Shown here piece by piece: positions 45,358-52,943 of a stretch of DNA of 64,000 nucleotides (the first letter of the stretch is position 1; each line of letters opens with the position of its first letter). The stretch comes from Flavobacterium chilense. Lineage in GTDB: Bacteria > Bacteroidota > Bacteroidia > Flavobacteriales > Flavobacteriaceae. The position numbers and the translations under genes were made by a program. The stretch lies in the NCBI RefSeq assembly GCF_001602525.1, contig NZ_LSYT01000002.1, forward strand, positions 558,001 through 622,000, written 5' to 3'. Under the pieces are notes generated by a model. It saw only the letters and a list, made by a program, of their open reading frames with translations. It was not told the origin of the DNA and ran no database searches.

Positions 45358-46068
45358 CTAAAATTCAAAATTGAATCCTTTTTCTGTTAATTTCTTGTAG
45401 ATTTCGGGATCAAATTTGTAAAGTTTTGCGGCCCTGTGCGAAACATCCTGTTGCTTTTCGTCAAGCGCAACCAGTAATTTCATATGTAAAATTTTTCGTC
45501 TAAAATTAGATTTGTCCAGTTCGATACCTAATATTTCTTCATACAGCTGCATTAATTGCAAAAGAGCAAACTTTTCAGGTAAAAGATTAAAACCAATAGG
45601 AGCCTGACGAACCCGATTACGCAATTGTGTCAGACTAAAATCCAGAATTTCGTTATGATCAAAAATTAAATTTGGAACATCTTTAATTTTAAACCATTTT
45701 GCCTCGGTTACAGCAACACTCGCTTTTATATTATAATCTTCACGATTAACCAGAGTATAATAACCAATAGTTACCACACGTCTTTCTAATACACGATTAG
45801 GATTTGTAAAAGCTTTTAACTGCTCCAGATATATATTATGCAGACTGGTAAGTTCGTATACAATTCGGTGAGCGGCATCATCTGCACTTTCCTCTTTTTT
45901 CATGTAACCTCCCAAAAGTCCCCATTTTCCAATGCTTTCACCCTCGGCATGCTGTACCAGTAAGACTTCAAGGCTGGATTTATTAAAACTAAATATAACG
46001 CAATCGATCGTAATGCCATCTATGGCAGGTTGTTGAATATCTGATGTTGTTAAAGGTTCGAATGCCAT
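45358..46068 (-). CDS. Nudix-like sensor with winged-helix DNA-binding domain (second of pair)
   Basis: A 236-residue NrtR/AraR-like regulator. A Nudix fold occupies about 15-145 and a winged helix (NrtR_WHD type) about 150-236. The Nudix box is degenerate: after GGYMKKEESADDAAH it reads RIVYELTSL, so two glutamates of the catalytic RExxEE are replaced. It likely binds a sugar-derived ligand rather than hydrolysing it. It follows the paralogue at 46086 by 17 bases, and the winged helices are nearly identical (about 79 of 86 residues by eye) while the Nudix parts differ by about one third. Divergent from a polysaccharide utilization locus, it probably controls that locus. Confidence 0.8.
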   Translation of the reverse strand: MAFEPLTTSDIQQPAIDGITIDCVIFSFNKSSLEVLLVQHAEGESIGKWGLLGGYMKKEESADDAAHRIVYELTSLHNIYLEQLKAFTNPNRVLERRVVTIGYYTLVNREDYNIKASVAVTEAKWFKIKDVPNLIFDHNEILDFSLTQLRNRVRQAPIGFNLLPEKFALLQLMQLYEEILGIELDKSNFRRKILHMKLLVALDEKQQDVSHRAAKLYKFDPEIYKKLTEKGFNFEF

Positions 46069-46085
46069 GCTATTATAAGAGAATA

Positions 46086-46802
46086 TTAAAACTCAAAATT
46101 AAATCCTTTCTCAGTAAGTTTATTATAAATCGCAGGGTCAAATTTATACAATTTTGCAGCCCTGTGAGAAACGTCCTGTTGCTTTTCTTCCAGTGCTACC
46201 AAGAGTTTCATATGCAGAATTTTTCGTCTAAAGTTTGATTTGTCCATCTCTACACCTAGTATTTCTTCATACAAATGCATCAGTTGTAATAACGTAAACT
46301 TTTCGGGCAGAAGGTTAAAACCAATTGGCGCCTGACGAACTCTGTTGCGCAGATTTTTTATACTATAAGACAAAATCTCGTTATGATCATAAATCAAATT
46401 TGGAATACTGTCAATCTTATACCATTTTGCATCAGAAGCAGTAAAACCGGCTTTAATGTTATAATCTTCACGTTTAACCAAAGCATAATAGCCAATAGTA
46501 ATAACACGACGAAGCGGGAAACGATCCGGATCTCCAAATGCCTTCAATTGTTCCAGATAAATATTATCCAGTCCCGTAAGTTCATTTAGAAGCCTGTGTG
46601 CTGCATCATCAGTACTTTCTCTTTTATAAATCCATCCACCCGGAAGTCCCCATTTTCCTTTACTGATTCCTTCTGCATGCTGAACCAAAAGTACTTCCAG
46701 ACTTCCCTTATCAAAACCAAACACAACACAGTCAATCGTGATTGCATTCATTGCATTCTGCTCAGTATTTGCAATAGCCCCGGTCTCTGCTTTCTTAGCC
46801 AT
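46086..46802 (-). CDS. Nudix-like sensor with winged-helix DNA-binding domain (first of pair)
   Basis: A 238-residue paralogue of the next gene with the same layout: Nudix fold at about 20-147, winged helix at about 152-238. The Nudix box again lacks catalytic glutamates (GGWIYKRESTDDAAH, then RLLNELTGL), which suggests a sensor rather than a hydrolase. A longer frame starts at 46862 (ATG or alternative), but the family start MAKKAETG at 46802 gives a protein of the same length as the paralogue. Bacteroidota AraR-type regulators of this architecture control sugar utilization genes. The adjacent divergent SusC/D locus is the likely target. Confidence 0.8.
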   Translation of the reverse strand: MAKKAETGAIANTEQNAMNAITIDCVVFGFDKGSLEVLLVQHAEGISKGKWGLPGGWIYKRESTDDAAHRLLNELTGLDNIYLEQLKAFGDPDRFPLRRVITIGYYALVKREDYNIKAGFTASDAKWYKIDSIPNLIYDHNEILSYSIKNLRNRVRQAPIGFNLLPEKFTLLQLMHLYEEILGVEMDKSNFRRKILHMKLLVALEEKQQDVSHRAAKLYKFDPAIYNKLTEKGFNFEF

Positions 46803-47014
46803 ATACGAAATTAATTTTGACAAATTAAACAAATAAAATGCATAACTGCCGTTGTTGGTCACTTAATAATTTTTTAACAGTTCAAAAACATGACAGTCAG
46901 TTGTTTGCGATTTGTTAAGTAAAATAACAAAAAAAGCAGAAACTTCTTAAAGAATTGAATGTCAAAATTATAGTCTGGTATTTCATGTGTCATTTCCTGA
47001 TTCAGTTTAGGATT

Positions 47015-47047
47015 CAAAGTTATTGTATTGCTAAAAATGAATCCCAA
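47015..47047 (-). promoter_or_regulatory. Possible promoter of the Nudix regulator pair
   Basis: On the minus strand, TTG (47047-47045), a 22-base spacer and TAACTTTG (47022-47015). The leader to 46802 would be about 205 bases. The TATATTTG at 47124-47117 is an alternative. Confidence 0.35.
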
Positions 47048-47112
47048 TAAATCAGAATAGAAAAAAAATAACCTTAATATTTTGCTAAAATAGAAAAAAA
47101 GTTTTACACTTG

Positions 47113-47149
47113 TAGTCAAATATACCATAAGATAATATCATTTTGACTA
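47113..47149. promoter_or_regulatory. Candidate operator: TAGTCAAA inverted repeat
   Basis: TAGTCAAA (47113-47120) and its exact reverse complement TTTGACTA (47142-47149) are 29 bases apart, about three helical turns from arm to arm. The right arm ends one base before the -7 box of the SusC operon, and the left arm overlaps a minus-strand -7-like box. A dimeric winged-helix regulator binding here could control both directions. The Nudix regulators encoded next door are the natural candidates. Confidence 0.45.
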
Positions 47150-47157
47150 TAAGTTTG
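47150..47157 (+). promoter_or_regulatory. -7 box of the SusC operon
   Basis: TAAGTTTG matches TAnnTTTG. No -33 TTG is found at normal spacing; instead an inverted repeat occupies that position, as expected for a regulated promoter. Confidence 0.45.
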
Positions 47158-47291
47158 AAAAATAATTTTAAAAAGGAAAATAATGAACAAAATCGATTTG
47201 GTGATAAGACGTTTTCGAACAAGGTTTACTCAGAAACTTACACTTTAATTACATATACAACCTAACTTAATTTAACCAATTCTTAACTATT

Positions 47292-50200
47292 ATGAAAAGC
47301 AAATATCATTTTAAAACAATGTCGCTCTCGTTTTGCATGGCGGTGTTGCTTAGTGTGTTTATGATACAATTTGGTTTCGCCCAGGAACAATCCAAATTTG
47401 TAAGCGGAAATGTAACATCGGCAGATGATAATATGGGAGTTCCGGGTGCTACGGTTTTAGTACAAGGAACAAAAACAAGTACAGCAACTGATTTTGACGG
47501 ATTATATAAAATAGAAGCCAAAGCCGGAGATGTACTGGTATTTAGCTTTATGGGATATAAAACACAAACCATTACAGTTGGAACCCAAAAAACAATCAAT
47601 GTAAAACTACAGGCTGAAACTGCTGAACTTAAAGAAATTGTGGTAATCGGTTACGGTACACAAAAGAAAAAGGTAAACACGGCAGCGACTTCATTAGTAT
47701 CCGGAAAAGATATTCAGAATGTTGCCAGTCTTGATGTGGTAAATGCTTTGCAGGGACAGGCTTCGGGAGTAAATGTTACCTCGGCTTCAGGACAACCGGG
47801 TGCCGGAATGGTCGTAAACATTCGTGGAGTAGGAACTGCCGGAAACAGTACGCCGCTTTATGTTGTAGACGGTGTGGTTGTCGATAACGGAATTGGATAT
47901 CTGGACCCTTCTGCAATCGAAAGAATCGACGTTCTTAAAGATGCTTCTGCAGGTTCTATTTATGGAGCAAGAGCTGCAAACGGAGTTATTTTGGTAACCA
48001 CCAAAAAAGGAAAAGACGGTAAAATGAATGTAGCGCTTAATAGCTACACCGGTTTTCAGCAAGTAGCTAAAAAACTAGACTTGCTAAACACTCAGGAATA
48101 TACCACTATCATGAATGAAGCCCGCGTAAATTCTGGTTCAACACCTTTATATTCCAAAGCACAAATCGCCGCTTTTCCCAATCACGACTGGCAGGATGAC
48201 TTATTTAATAATGGTGCAATGAAACAAAATCACTCGCTTACCATTAGTGGCGGAGATAAAAAATCAACTATTTCTACCGGATTATCCTATTACGGACAAG
48301 AAGGTTTAATTGGCGGAGTAACCAATCAGTCTGATTATAATCGTGTTACTTTCAATGTAAACTCAACCTCAGAAGTAATTGAAAATCATTTAAAAATTGG
48401 AGAAAATTTCTCATTTGCCAACATTAAAAGTTCAGGAGTGGCAGATCAGGGAATTTACAGCAACGGCATCAGAAGCTTTTTGAACGCTGCTCCAATTGAT
48501 GCTGCTTATGACGCAAATGGCAATTTTGCACATTCAGTTATTTCTGCAGATATTAGTAATCCCGTTGGATCATTGTATTATAATAACTTCAATGAAACCA
48601 AATCGAACCGTTATGTAGGGAATATTTTTGCAGAATTAAAGTTCTTAAAAAACTTCACCTACAGAACCAGTTTTGGAGTCGATATGAATGATAGCAATTA
48701 CCGTTCATTCAGACCGGTTTATTCGCTTTCATCAAACGACAATAATACCGTTTCGAGTGTAACTCAAAATTCAACAAAATCATTAGGATGGATTTTCGAA
48801 AATACCATTCAATATAAAGCGACCGTTGCCGGAGTTCACAATTTTGATGTATTAGTTGGTACTTCTGCCAAAAAAAATACCTCAGATTTTATGGAGGCAA
48901 CAGGTAAAAACTTAACATTTGATGATTTTGCACATGCTTATCTAAGCAATGCTACAGATCAAACCTCAAATACCGTAAAAGGAAACCGTGCAGATTATGC
49001 GATTCAATCCTATTTTGGACGTTTATTGTACGATTACAATAACAAATACTTATTTACAGCTACCATCAGAAGAGACGGTTCGTCAAACTTTGCAGATTCT
49101 CACCGATACGGAAATTTTCCATCTGTTTCTGCAGGCTGGAATGTCGATAAAGAAAGTTTTTTTCCTGAAAATAAAGTAGTAAACAATCTAAAAATCAGAG
49201 CAAGCTGGGGACAAAATGGTAATGACCAGATTCCTGCCTTTTCTTATATGTCTACCATTAGTACATACAATAAAAACTATCATTTTGGTACTACAGACGA
49301 AACCCTTCAAACTGGAGCAAGCCCGGATCAGCTTTCAAACAAAGACCTCAAATGGGAAACTTCAGAGCAATTAGATTTTGGTTTCGATGCCACTTTATTC
49401 AATAATCTGACTTTAACGTTTGATTATTATGATAAAAAAACAAAAGACTGGCTGGTATTGGCTTCTATTCCGGCTTATGCAGGTGCAACAGCTCCTTATA
49501 TTAATGGTGGTGATATTCAGAATAAAGGGTTTGAAGTTGCCCTTGCTTATCATACTAAATTTGGAAAAGACTGGAACTTCTCTGTAAACGGAAATATTTC
49601 ACACAACGAAAATAAAGTAATCAGAGTAGCCAACAGTGAAGGAATCATTCACGGAGATCCTAACTTATTGTTTCAGGGAACAGATGAGTTGAACCGTGTT
49701 CAGGTAGGACAGCCAATAGGATATTTCTACGGATTAAAAACAGCCGGAATTTTCCAAAATGCTGCCGAAGTTGCAGCTGGTGTACAGCCAAATGCACAAC
49801 CTGGAGATGTACGTTTCGTAGATTTAAATGGTGACGGAAAAATTGATGCAGATGATAAAACCAAAATCGGAAATCCAAATCCTGATTTTACTTACGGTTT
49901 AAACTTTGACCTTTCATACAAAGCATTTGATCTGTCGATTTATACCTACGGAGTAGCAGGCAGCCAAAACGTTTTTGGAGTTCACGACCCAATTCGTGCT
50001 TACACCAACAATACTACAGATGTTTTAAACAGATGGACTACAGAAGGAAGTTCAAACAGAGTACCAAGAGTAACTTATGGAGCAGATGCCAATGGTAACT
50101 ACACTAAATTCTCTGATTTGTATGTTCAGAATGCAGATTTCTACAGAATTAAAAGTGTTACTATAGGATGTGATTTGACAAAACTGACAGAAAAATTAAA

Positions 50201-50381
50201 CTTCTTTAGCAAATTCAGATTGTATGTAGCAGCCAACAACTTATTCACCTTTACAAAATATCAGGGAATGGATCCTGAAATTGGTTTTGGGAACACCAAC
50301 CAAACCTGGGCAAGAGGAATTGACGTAGGATATTATCCGCAGCCAAGAACTTATATGATGGGGCTTAATGTTAACTTTTAA
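47292..50381 (+). CDS. susC-like: SusC/RagA family TonB-linked outer-membrane transporter
   Basis: A 1029-residue TonB-dependent transporter that imports oligosaccharides together with its SusD partner. After a signal peptide ending FGFAQ, a carboxypeptidase-regulatory-like domain spans about 35-110 (VSGNVTSADDNMGVPGATV, then SFMGYKTQTI). The SusC-family segment VVIGYGTQKKK near 115-125 and the plug (VVDGVVVDNGIGYLDPSAIE, then LKDASAGSIYGARAANGVI) follow. The 22-stranded barrel ends with MMGLNVNF. susD starts right after the stop. The cargo is inferred from the downstream enzymes as xyloglucan oligosaccharides. Confidence 0.95.
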   Translation: MKSKYHFKTMSLSFCMAVLLSVFMIQFGFAQEQSKFVSGNVTSADDNMGVPGATVLVQGTKTSTATDFDGLYKIEAKAGDVLVFSFMGYKTQTITVGTQKTINVKLQAETAELKEIVVIGYGTQKKKVNTAATSLVSGKDIQNVASLDVVNALQGQASGVNVTSASGQPGAGMVVNIRGVGTAGNSTPLYVVDGVVVDNGIGYLDPSAIERIDVLKDASAGSIYGARAANGVILVTTKKGKDGKMNVALNSYTGFQQVAKKLDLLNTQEYTTIMNEARVNSGSTPLYSKAQIAAFPNHDWQDDLFNNGAMKQNHSLTISGGDKKSTISTGLSYYGQEGLIGGVTNQSDYNRVTFNVNSTSEVIENHLKIGENFSFANIKSSGVADQGIYSNGIRSFLNAAPIDAAYDANGNFAHSVISADISNPVGSLYYNNFNETKSNRYVGNIFAELKFLKNFTYRTSFGVDMNDSNYRSFRPVYSLSSNDNNTVSSVTQNSTKSLGWIFENTIQYKATVAGVHNFDVLVGTSAKKNTSDFMEATGKNLTFDDFAHAYLSNATDQTSNTVKGNRADYAIQSYFGRLLYDYNNKYLFTATIRRDGSSNFADSHRYGNFPSVSAGWNVDKESFFPENKVVNNLKIRASWGQNGNDQIPAFSYMSTISTYNKNYHFGTTDETLQTGASPDQLSNKDLKWETSEQLDFGFDATLFNNLTLTFDYYDKKTKDWLVLASIPAYAGATAPYINGGDIQNKGFEVALAYHTKFGKDWNFSVNGNISHNENKVIRVANSEGIIHGDPNLLFQGTDELNRVQVGQPIGYFYGLKTAGIFQNAAEVAAGVQPNAQPGDVRFVDLNGDGKIDADDKTKIGNPNPDFTYGLNFDLSYKAFDLSIYTYGVAGSQNVFGVHDPIRAYTNNTTDVLNRWTTEGSSNRVPRVTYGADANGNYTKFSDLYVQNADFYRIKSVTIGCDLTKLTEKLNFFSKFRLYVAANNLFTFTKYQGMDPEIGFGNTNQTWARGIDVGYYPQPRTYMMGLNVNF

Positions 50382-51971
50382 ATGATGAAAACGATGAAAA
50401 CATATATAAAATTATTTGCCGTTTCAAGCTTATTTGTTTTAGGAGCTTGTTCAAGTGATTTCCTGGATACTGAACCTTCTACGACTAAAGTTGAAGAAAA
50501 TTTTTATAAAACCCCAAACGATGCTTATCAGGGATTAGTTGCTATTTATGATGTTTTGCAGCGTGAAGCTTATGGCGGACCATTACTAATTAGTGAGCAG
50601 GCATCTGATGATTGTTTTGGAGGATATGGTGTTGCCGATGCACAGGCAGATATCGAATGGGATCGCTTTTTATACGTGACCAATAAAGATATGAATGCCG
50701 ATGTCTGGAAAAACTCTTACTTAGGAATTTACAGAGCCAACATTTTATTAGAAAACTTAAGCAAAATAAACTGGGGAGCAGACACCGCTTTAAAAACCAG
50801 ATACGAAGCCGAAGCCCGTTTTTTAAGAGCACATTTTCACTTTCAGGCAGCTAAAATGTTTGGAGATATTATTCCGTTAGATCATACTATTAGTTCAACA
50901 GAGTTTCAATTGCCAAGAAAACCAGCAGAAGTAACCTATGCTTTGATTGCCAATGATTTGAAATTTGCTGCTGATAACTTAAACAACGATAATTATTCGC
51001 AAAAAGGAAATGCAAATTATGGTCGCATTACAAAATGGGCAGCCGAAGCATATTTAGCCAGAACCTTTTTATTCTACACAGATTATTACAAAAAAGCCGA
51101 TTTGGCGGGTGTAATAACAAAAGCACAAGCGATAACTTACATCAATGATGTGGTAAGTAATAGCGGACACGGTTTGGTTACCGACTTTGCCAATCTTTGG
51201 TTAGCAGCTTCTTTTGAAAATTTTGCAGGAGAAGACAATACCGAAATGGTTTGGGCAGTTCGCTTTAATGGTTCCGGAAAAGGCGATTGGAACCTAAACG
51301 AAGGAAACCGTTTTCAGGTAAATATTGCACCTCGTGGCGGATCAATAGGCAGATATGCAACAGGCTGGGGCGGAGCAACCGTAAATCCGAAATTGTATAA
51401 TGCTTATGAAGCAGGAGATACACGAAGAGATGCAACAATCATTAATTATGCAGGCGAAGGTTTGAATTTTAATGCCGAAGCCAGAGAACAACGTCAGTAC
51501 ACCGGATATTCATGGAAAAAATATTGCCCAATTACCAATGCTGCAGGAGTTGCTGTTGTAGAAGCAAACGGAGGAAATTTCCAAATCGATAACTATCAGG
51601 ATTATGCAATTATTCGTTATGCCGATGTATTGCTAATGGCAGCCGAACTAAATTTAGGAACAAATACAGCATTGGCTCAAGCCGATTTGGATAAAGTGCG
51701 TGACCGTGCTTTTAAAAATACCACACACAGAATAACCGTTTCAAAAACTGTTATTATGAACGAGCGCCGTTTAGAATTAGCACTCGAAGGACAACGTTAT
51801 TTTGACCTGATCAGACAAGGTGTTGATGTAGCAAAAGCAGCCATTGACAACAATGATGCAGGTTCAGAATTTGCAGTAACATTTAGAACCGAAACTTTGG
51901 GCTGGTTGCCATTGCCACAATCCCAAATAGTGCTTTCAAATGGTACAATCACACAAAATCCAGGCTGGTAA
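50382..51971 (+). CDS. susD-like: SusD/RagB family surface glycan-binding lipoprotein
   Basis: A 529-residue partner of the SusC transporter that closes over it as a lid and binds glycan. Lipid cysteine C23 is in VLGACSSDFLD. The residues right after it (SSD) resemble a Flavobacterium lipoprotein surface-export signal. SusD landmarks include the N-terminal YKTPNDAYQGLVAIYDVLQ, the helical RYEAEARFLRAHFHFQAAKM and the C-terminal DYAIIRYADVLLMAAELNLG and RRLELALEGQRYFDLIRQG. The gene abuts susC with no gap, so it is co-transcribed and probably coupled. Confidence 0.95.
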   Translation: MMKTMKTYIKLFAVSSLFVLGACSSDFLDTEPSTTKVEENFYKTPNDAYQGLVAIYDVLQREAYGGPLLISEQASDDCFGGYGVADAQADIEWDRFLYVTNKDMNADVWKNSYLGIYRANILLENLSKINWGADTALKTRYEAEARFLRAHFHFQAAKMFGDIIPLDHTISSTEFQLPRKPAEVTYALIANDLKFAADNLNNDNYSQKGNANYGRITKWAAEAYLARTFLFYTDYYKKADLAGVITKAQAITYINDVVSNSGHGLVTDFANLWLAASFENFAGEDNTEMVWAVRFNGSGKGDWNLNEGNRFQVNIAPRGGSIGRYATGWGGATVNPKLYNAYEAGDTRRDATIINYAGEGLNFNAEAREQRQYTGYSWKKYCPITNAAGVAVVEANGGNFQIDNYQDYAIIRYADVLLMAAELNLGTNTALAQADLDKVRDRAFKNTTHRITVSKTVIMNERRLELALEGQRYFDLIRQGVDVAKAAIDNNDAGSEFAVTFRTETLGWLPLPQSQIVLSNGTITQNPGW

Positions 51972-51985
51972 TTAACTCAAAACAA

Positions 51986-52852
51986 ATGACTATGAAACGT
52001 ATATTATACATAATAATAGCTGCAATAACCATTGGTTCAGGATTATTTTCCTGCGAACCGGCAGAAGATCGAAACAGTTTACCGGCAGTTACACTAACAC
52101 CGGAAACCATTAAATTTTCGGTAACAAAAAGTACTACCAACGCAAACGAAGTACTATTAAAAAATACAGATCCAACCGTAATTCCGTATTGGAAATATGT
52201 AGATGCAAATGGTAATGAGCTGGGACATTCGAACAAAAGCGATGATCAGGTTACATTTCCTTTTGCAGGTAAATATACCATTTACTATACCGCTTATGTA
52301 AGAGGAGGTTCTGTAGAGGCAGCTCCGGTAGTGGTTGATATTGCAAAAAACGACGAAACTTATTTTAGAGACCCAAAATGGGCAATGCTCACTAACGGAG
52401 TAACAGGGAAAACCTGGGTACTGGATTTTATTGATCCTGTAGGATGGGCTGGATTAGATTTTCCATACAATCCAAAAGGATCAGATTATTGGAACTGGTT
52501 TCCGGATTATGCAAGCAATTCATGGGTAATGCCAAACAAAAACTGGGGCGAAATGCGCTTTGACCTAAACGGAGGTTACAATACCAAAGTAGTACAAACC
52601 GCTCTTACCACAGAAGTTCAAACCACAAAAACAGGAACATATTCTTTTGATATAACAAACAATAAACTAGCCTTCAATGGAGGATTAGAAATGCTGTATG
52701 GAGGAGATTATTATGGAGATGTAAGCAACTGGTATAGTGTAAAAGTAGTAGAACTTACTGCAACATCCTTACGATTAGGTGTAATTAGAGATAAAAGCAG
52801 AACAGGAGAAGGCGTTTGTTTGATTGTTTTTCATTACAAACCAAAACCATAA
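51986..52852 (+). CDS. PUL lipoprotein, probable surface glycan-binding protein
   Basis: A 288-residue lipoprotein (signal ending GLFSC, C23; the start could also be ATG 51992). It has a PKD-like first domain at about 35-125 (PYWKYVDANGNELGHSNK, then TIYYTAYVRGG). A tryptophan-rich second half follows (WVLDFIDPVGWAGLDF, YWNWFPDYASNSWVMPNKNW), with aromatic residues suited to bind a sugar chain. It lies 14 bases after susD, where SusE/SusF or SGBP-B type proteins are usually encoded. It is not clearly homologous to SusE/F, so the role is inferred from position, lipoprotein signal and composition. Confidence 0.65.
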   Translation: MTMKRILYIIIAAITIGSGLFSCEPAEDRNSLPAVTLTPETIKFSVTKSTTNANEVLLKNTDPTVIPYWKYVDANGNELGHSNKSDDQVTFPFAGKYTIYYTAYVRGGSVEAAPVVVDIAKNDETYFRDPKWAMLTNGVTGKTWVLDFIDPVGWAGLDFPYNPKGSDYWNWFPDYASNSWVMPNKNWGEMRFDLNGGYNTKVVQTALTTEVQTTKTGTYSFDITNNKLAFNGGLEMLYGGDYYGDVSNWYSVKVVELTATSLRLGVIRDKSRTGEGVCLIVFHYKPKP

Positions 52853-52871
52853 TACTTAAAAATATAAAACA

Positions 52872-52904
52872 ACCGGTAGGGGATTTACAAAGTCACCTAT
52901 CGGT
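52872..52904 (+). terminator. Hairpin between the glycan-binding lipoprotein and GH2 genes
   Basis: A 9-bp stem with one G-U pair (ACCGGTAGG at 52872-52880 with CCTATCGGT at 52896-52904) and a 15-base loop. The T-tract is broken, so it is more likely an attenuator or RNA-stability element than a full terminator. It would favour SusCD expression over the enzymes. Confidence 0.45.
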
Positions 52905-52909
52905 ATGTT

Positions 52910-52917
52910 TATATTTG
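52910..52917 (+). promoter_or_regulatory. Possible internal promoter before the GH2 gene
   Basis: TATATTTG is an exact TAnnTTTG match, directly after the hairpin at 52872-52904; leader about 20 bases to ATG 52944. No -33 TTG is visible. Confidence 0.4.
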
Positions 52918-52943
52918 TTTTTAAACTTTAAAACCCTGTCGAA

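Larger units (their letters stand above)
46803..47291. other. Divergent control region between the Nudix regulators and the SusC operon
   Basis: 489 bases without a gene, expected to hold the switch for the polysaccharide locus. It contains a plus-strand -7 box at 47150-47157, an inverted repeat directly upstream of it (47113-47149), a minus-strand -7-like TATATTTG in the left arm (47117-47124), and a second minus-strand candidate promoter at 47015-47047. Another TAGTC word occurs at 46971. The SusC leader would be about 130 bases, long enough for a small regulatory structure, but no clear fold was seen. Confidence 0.5.
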
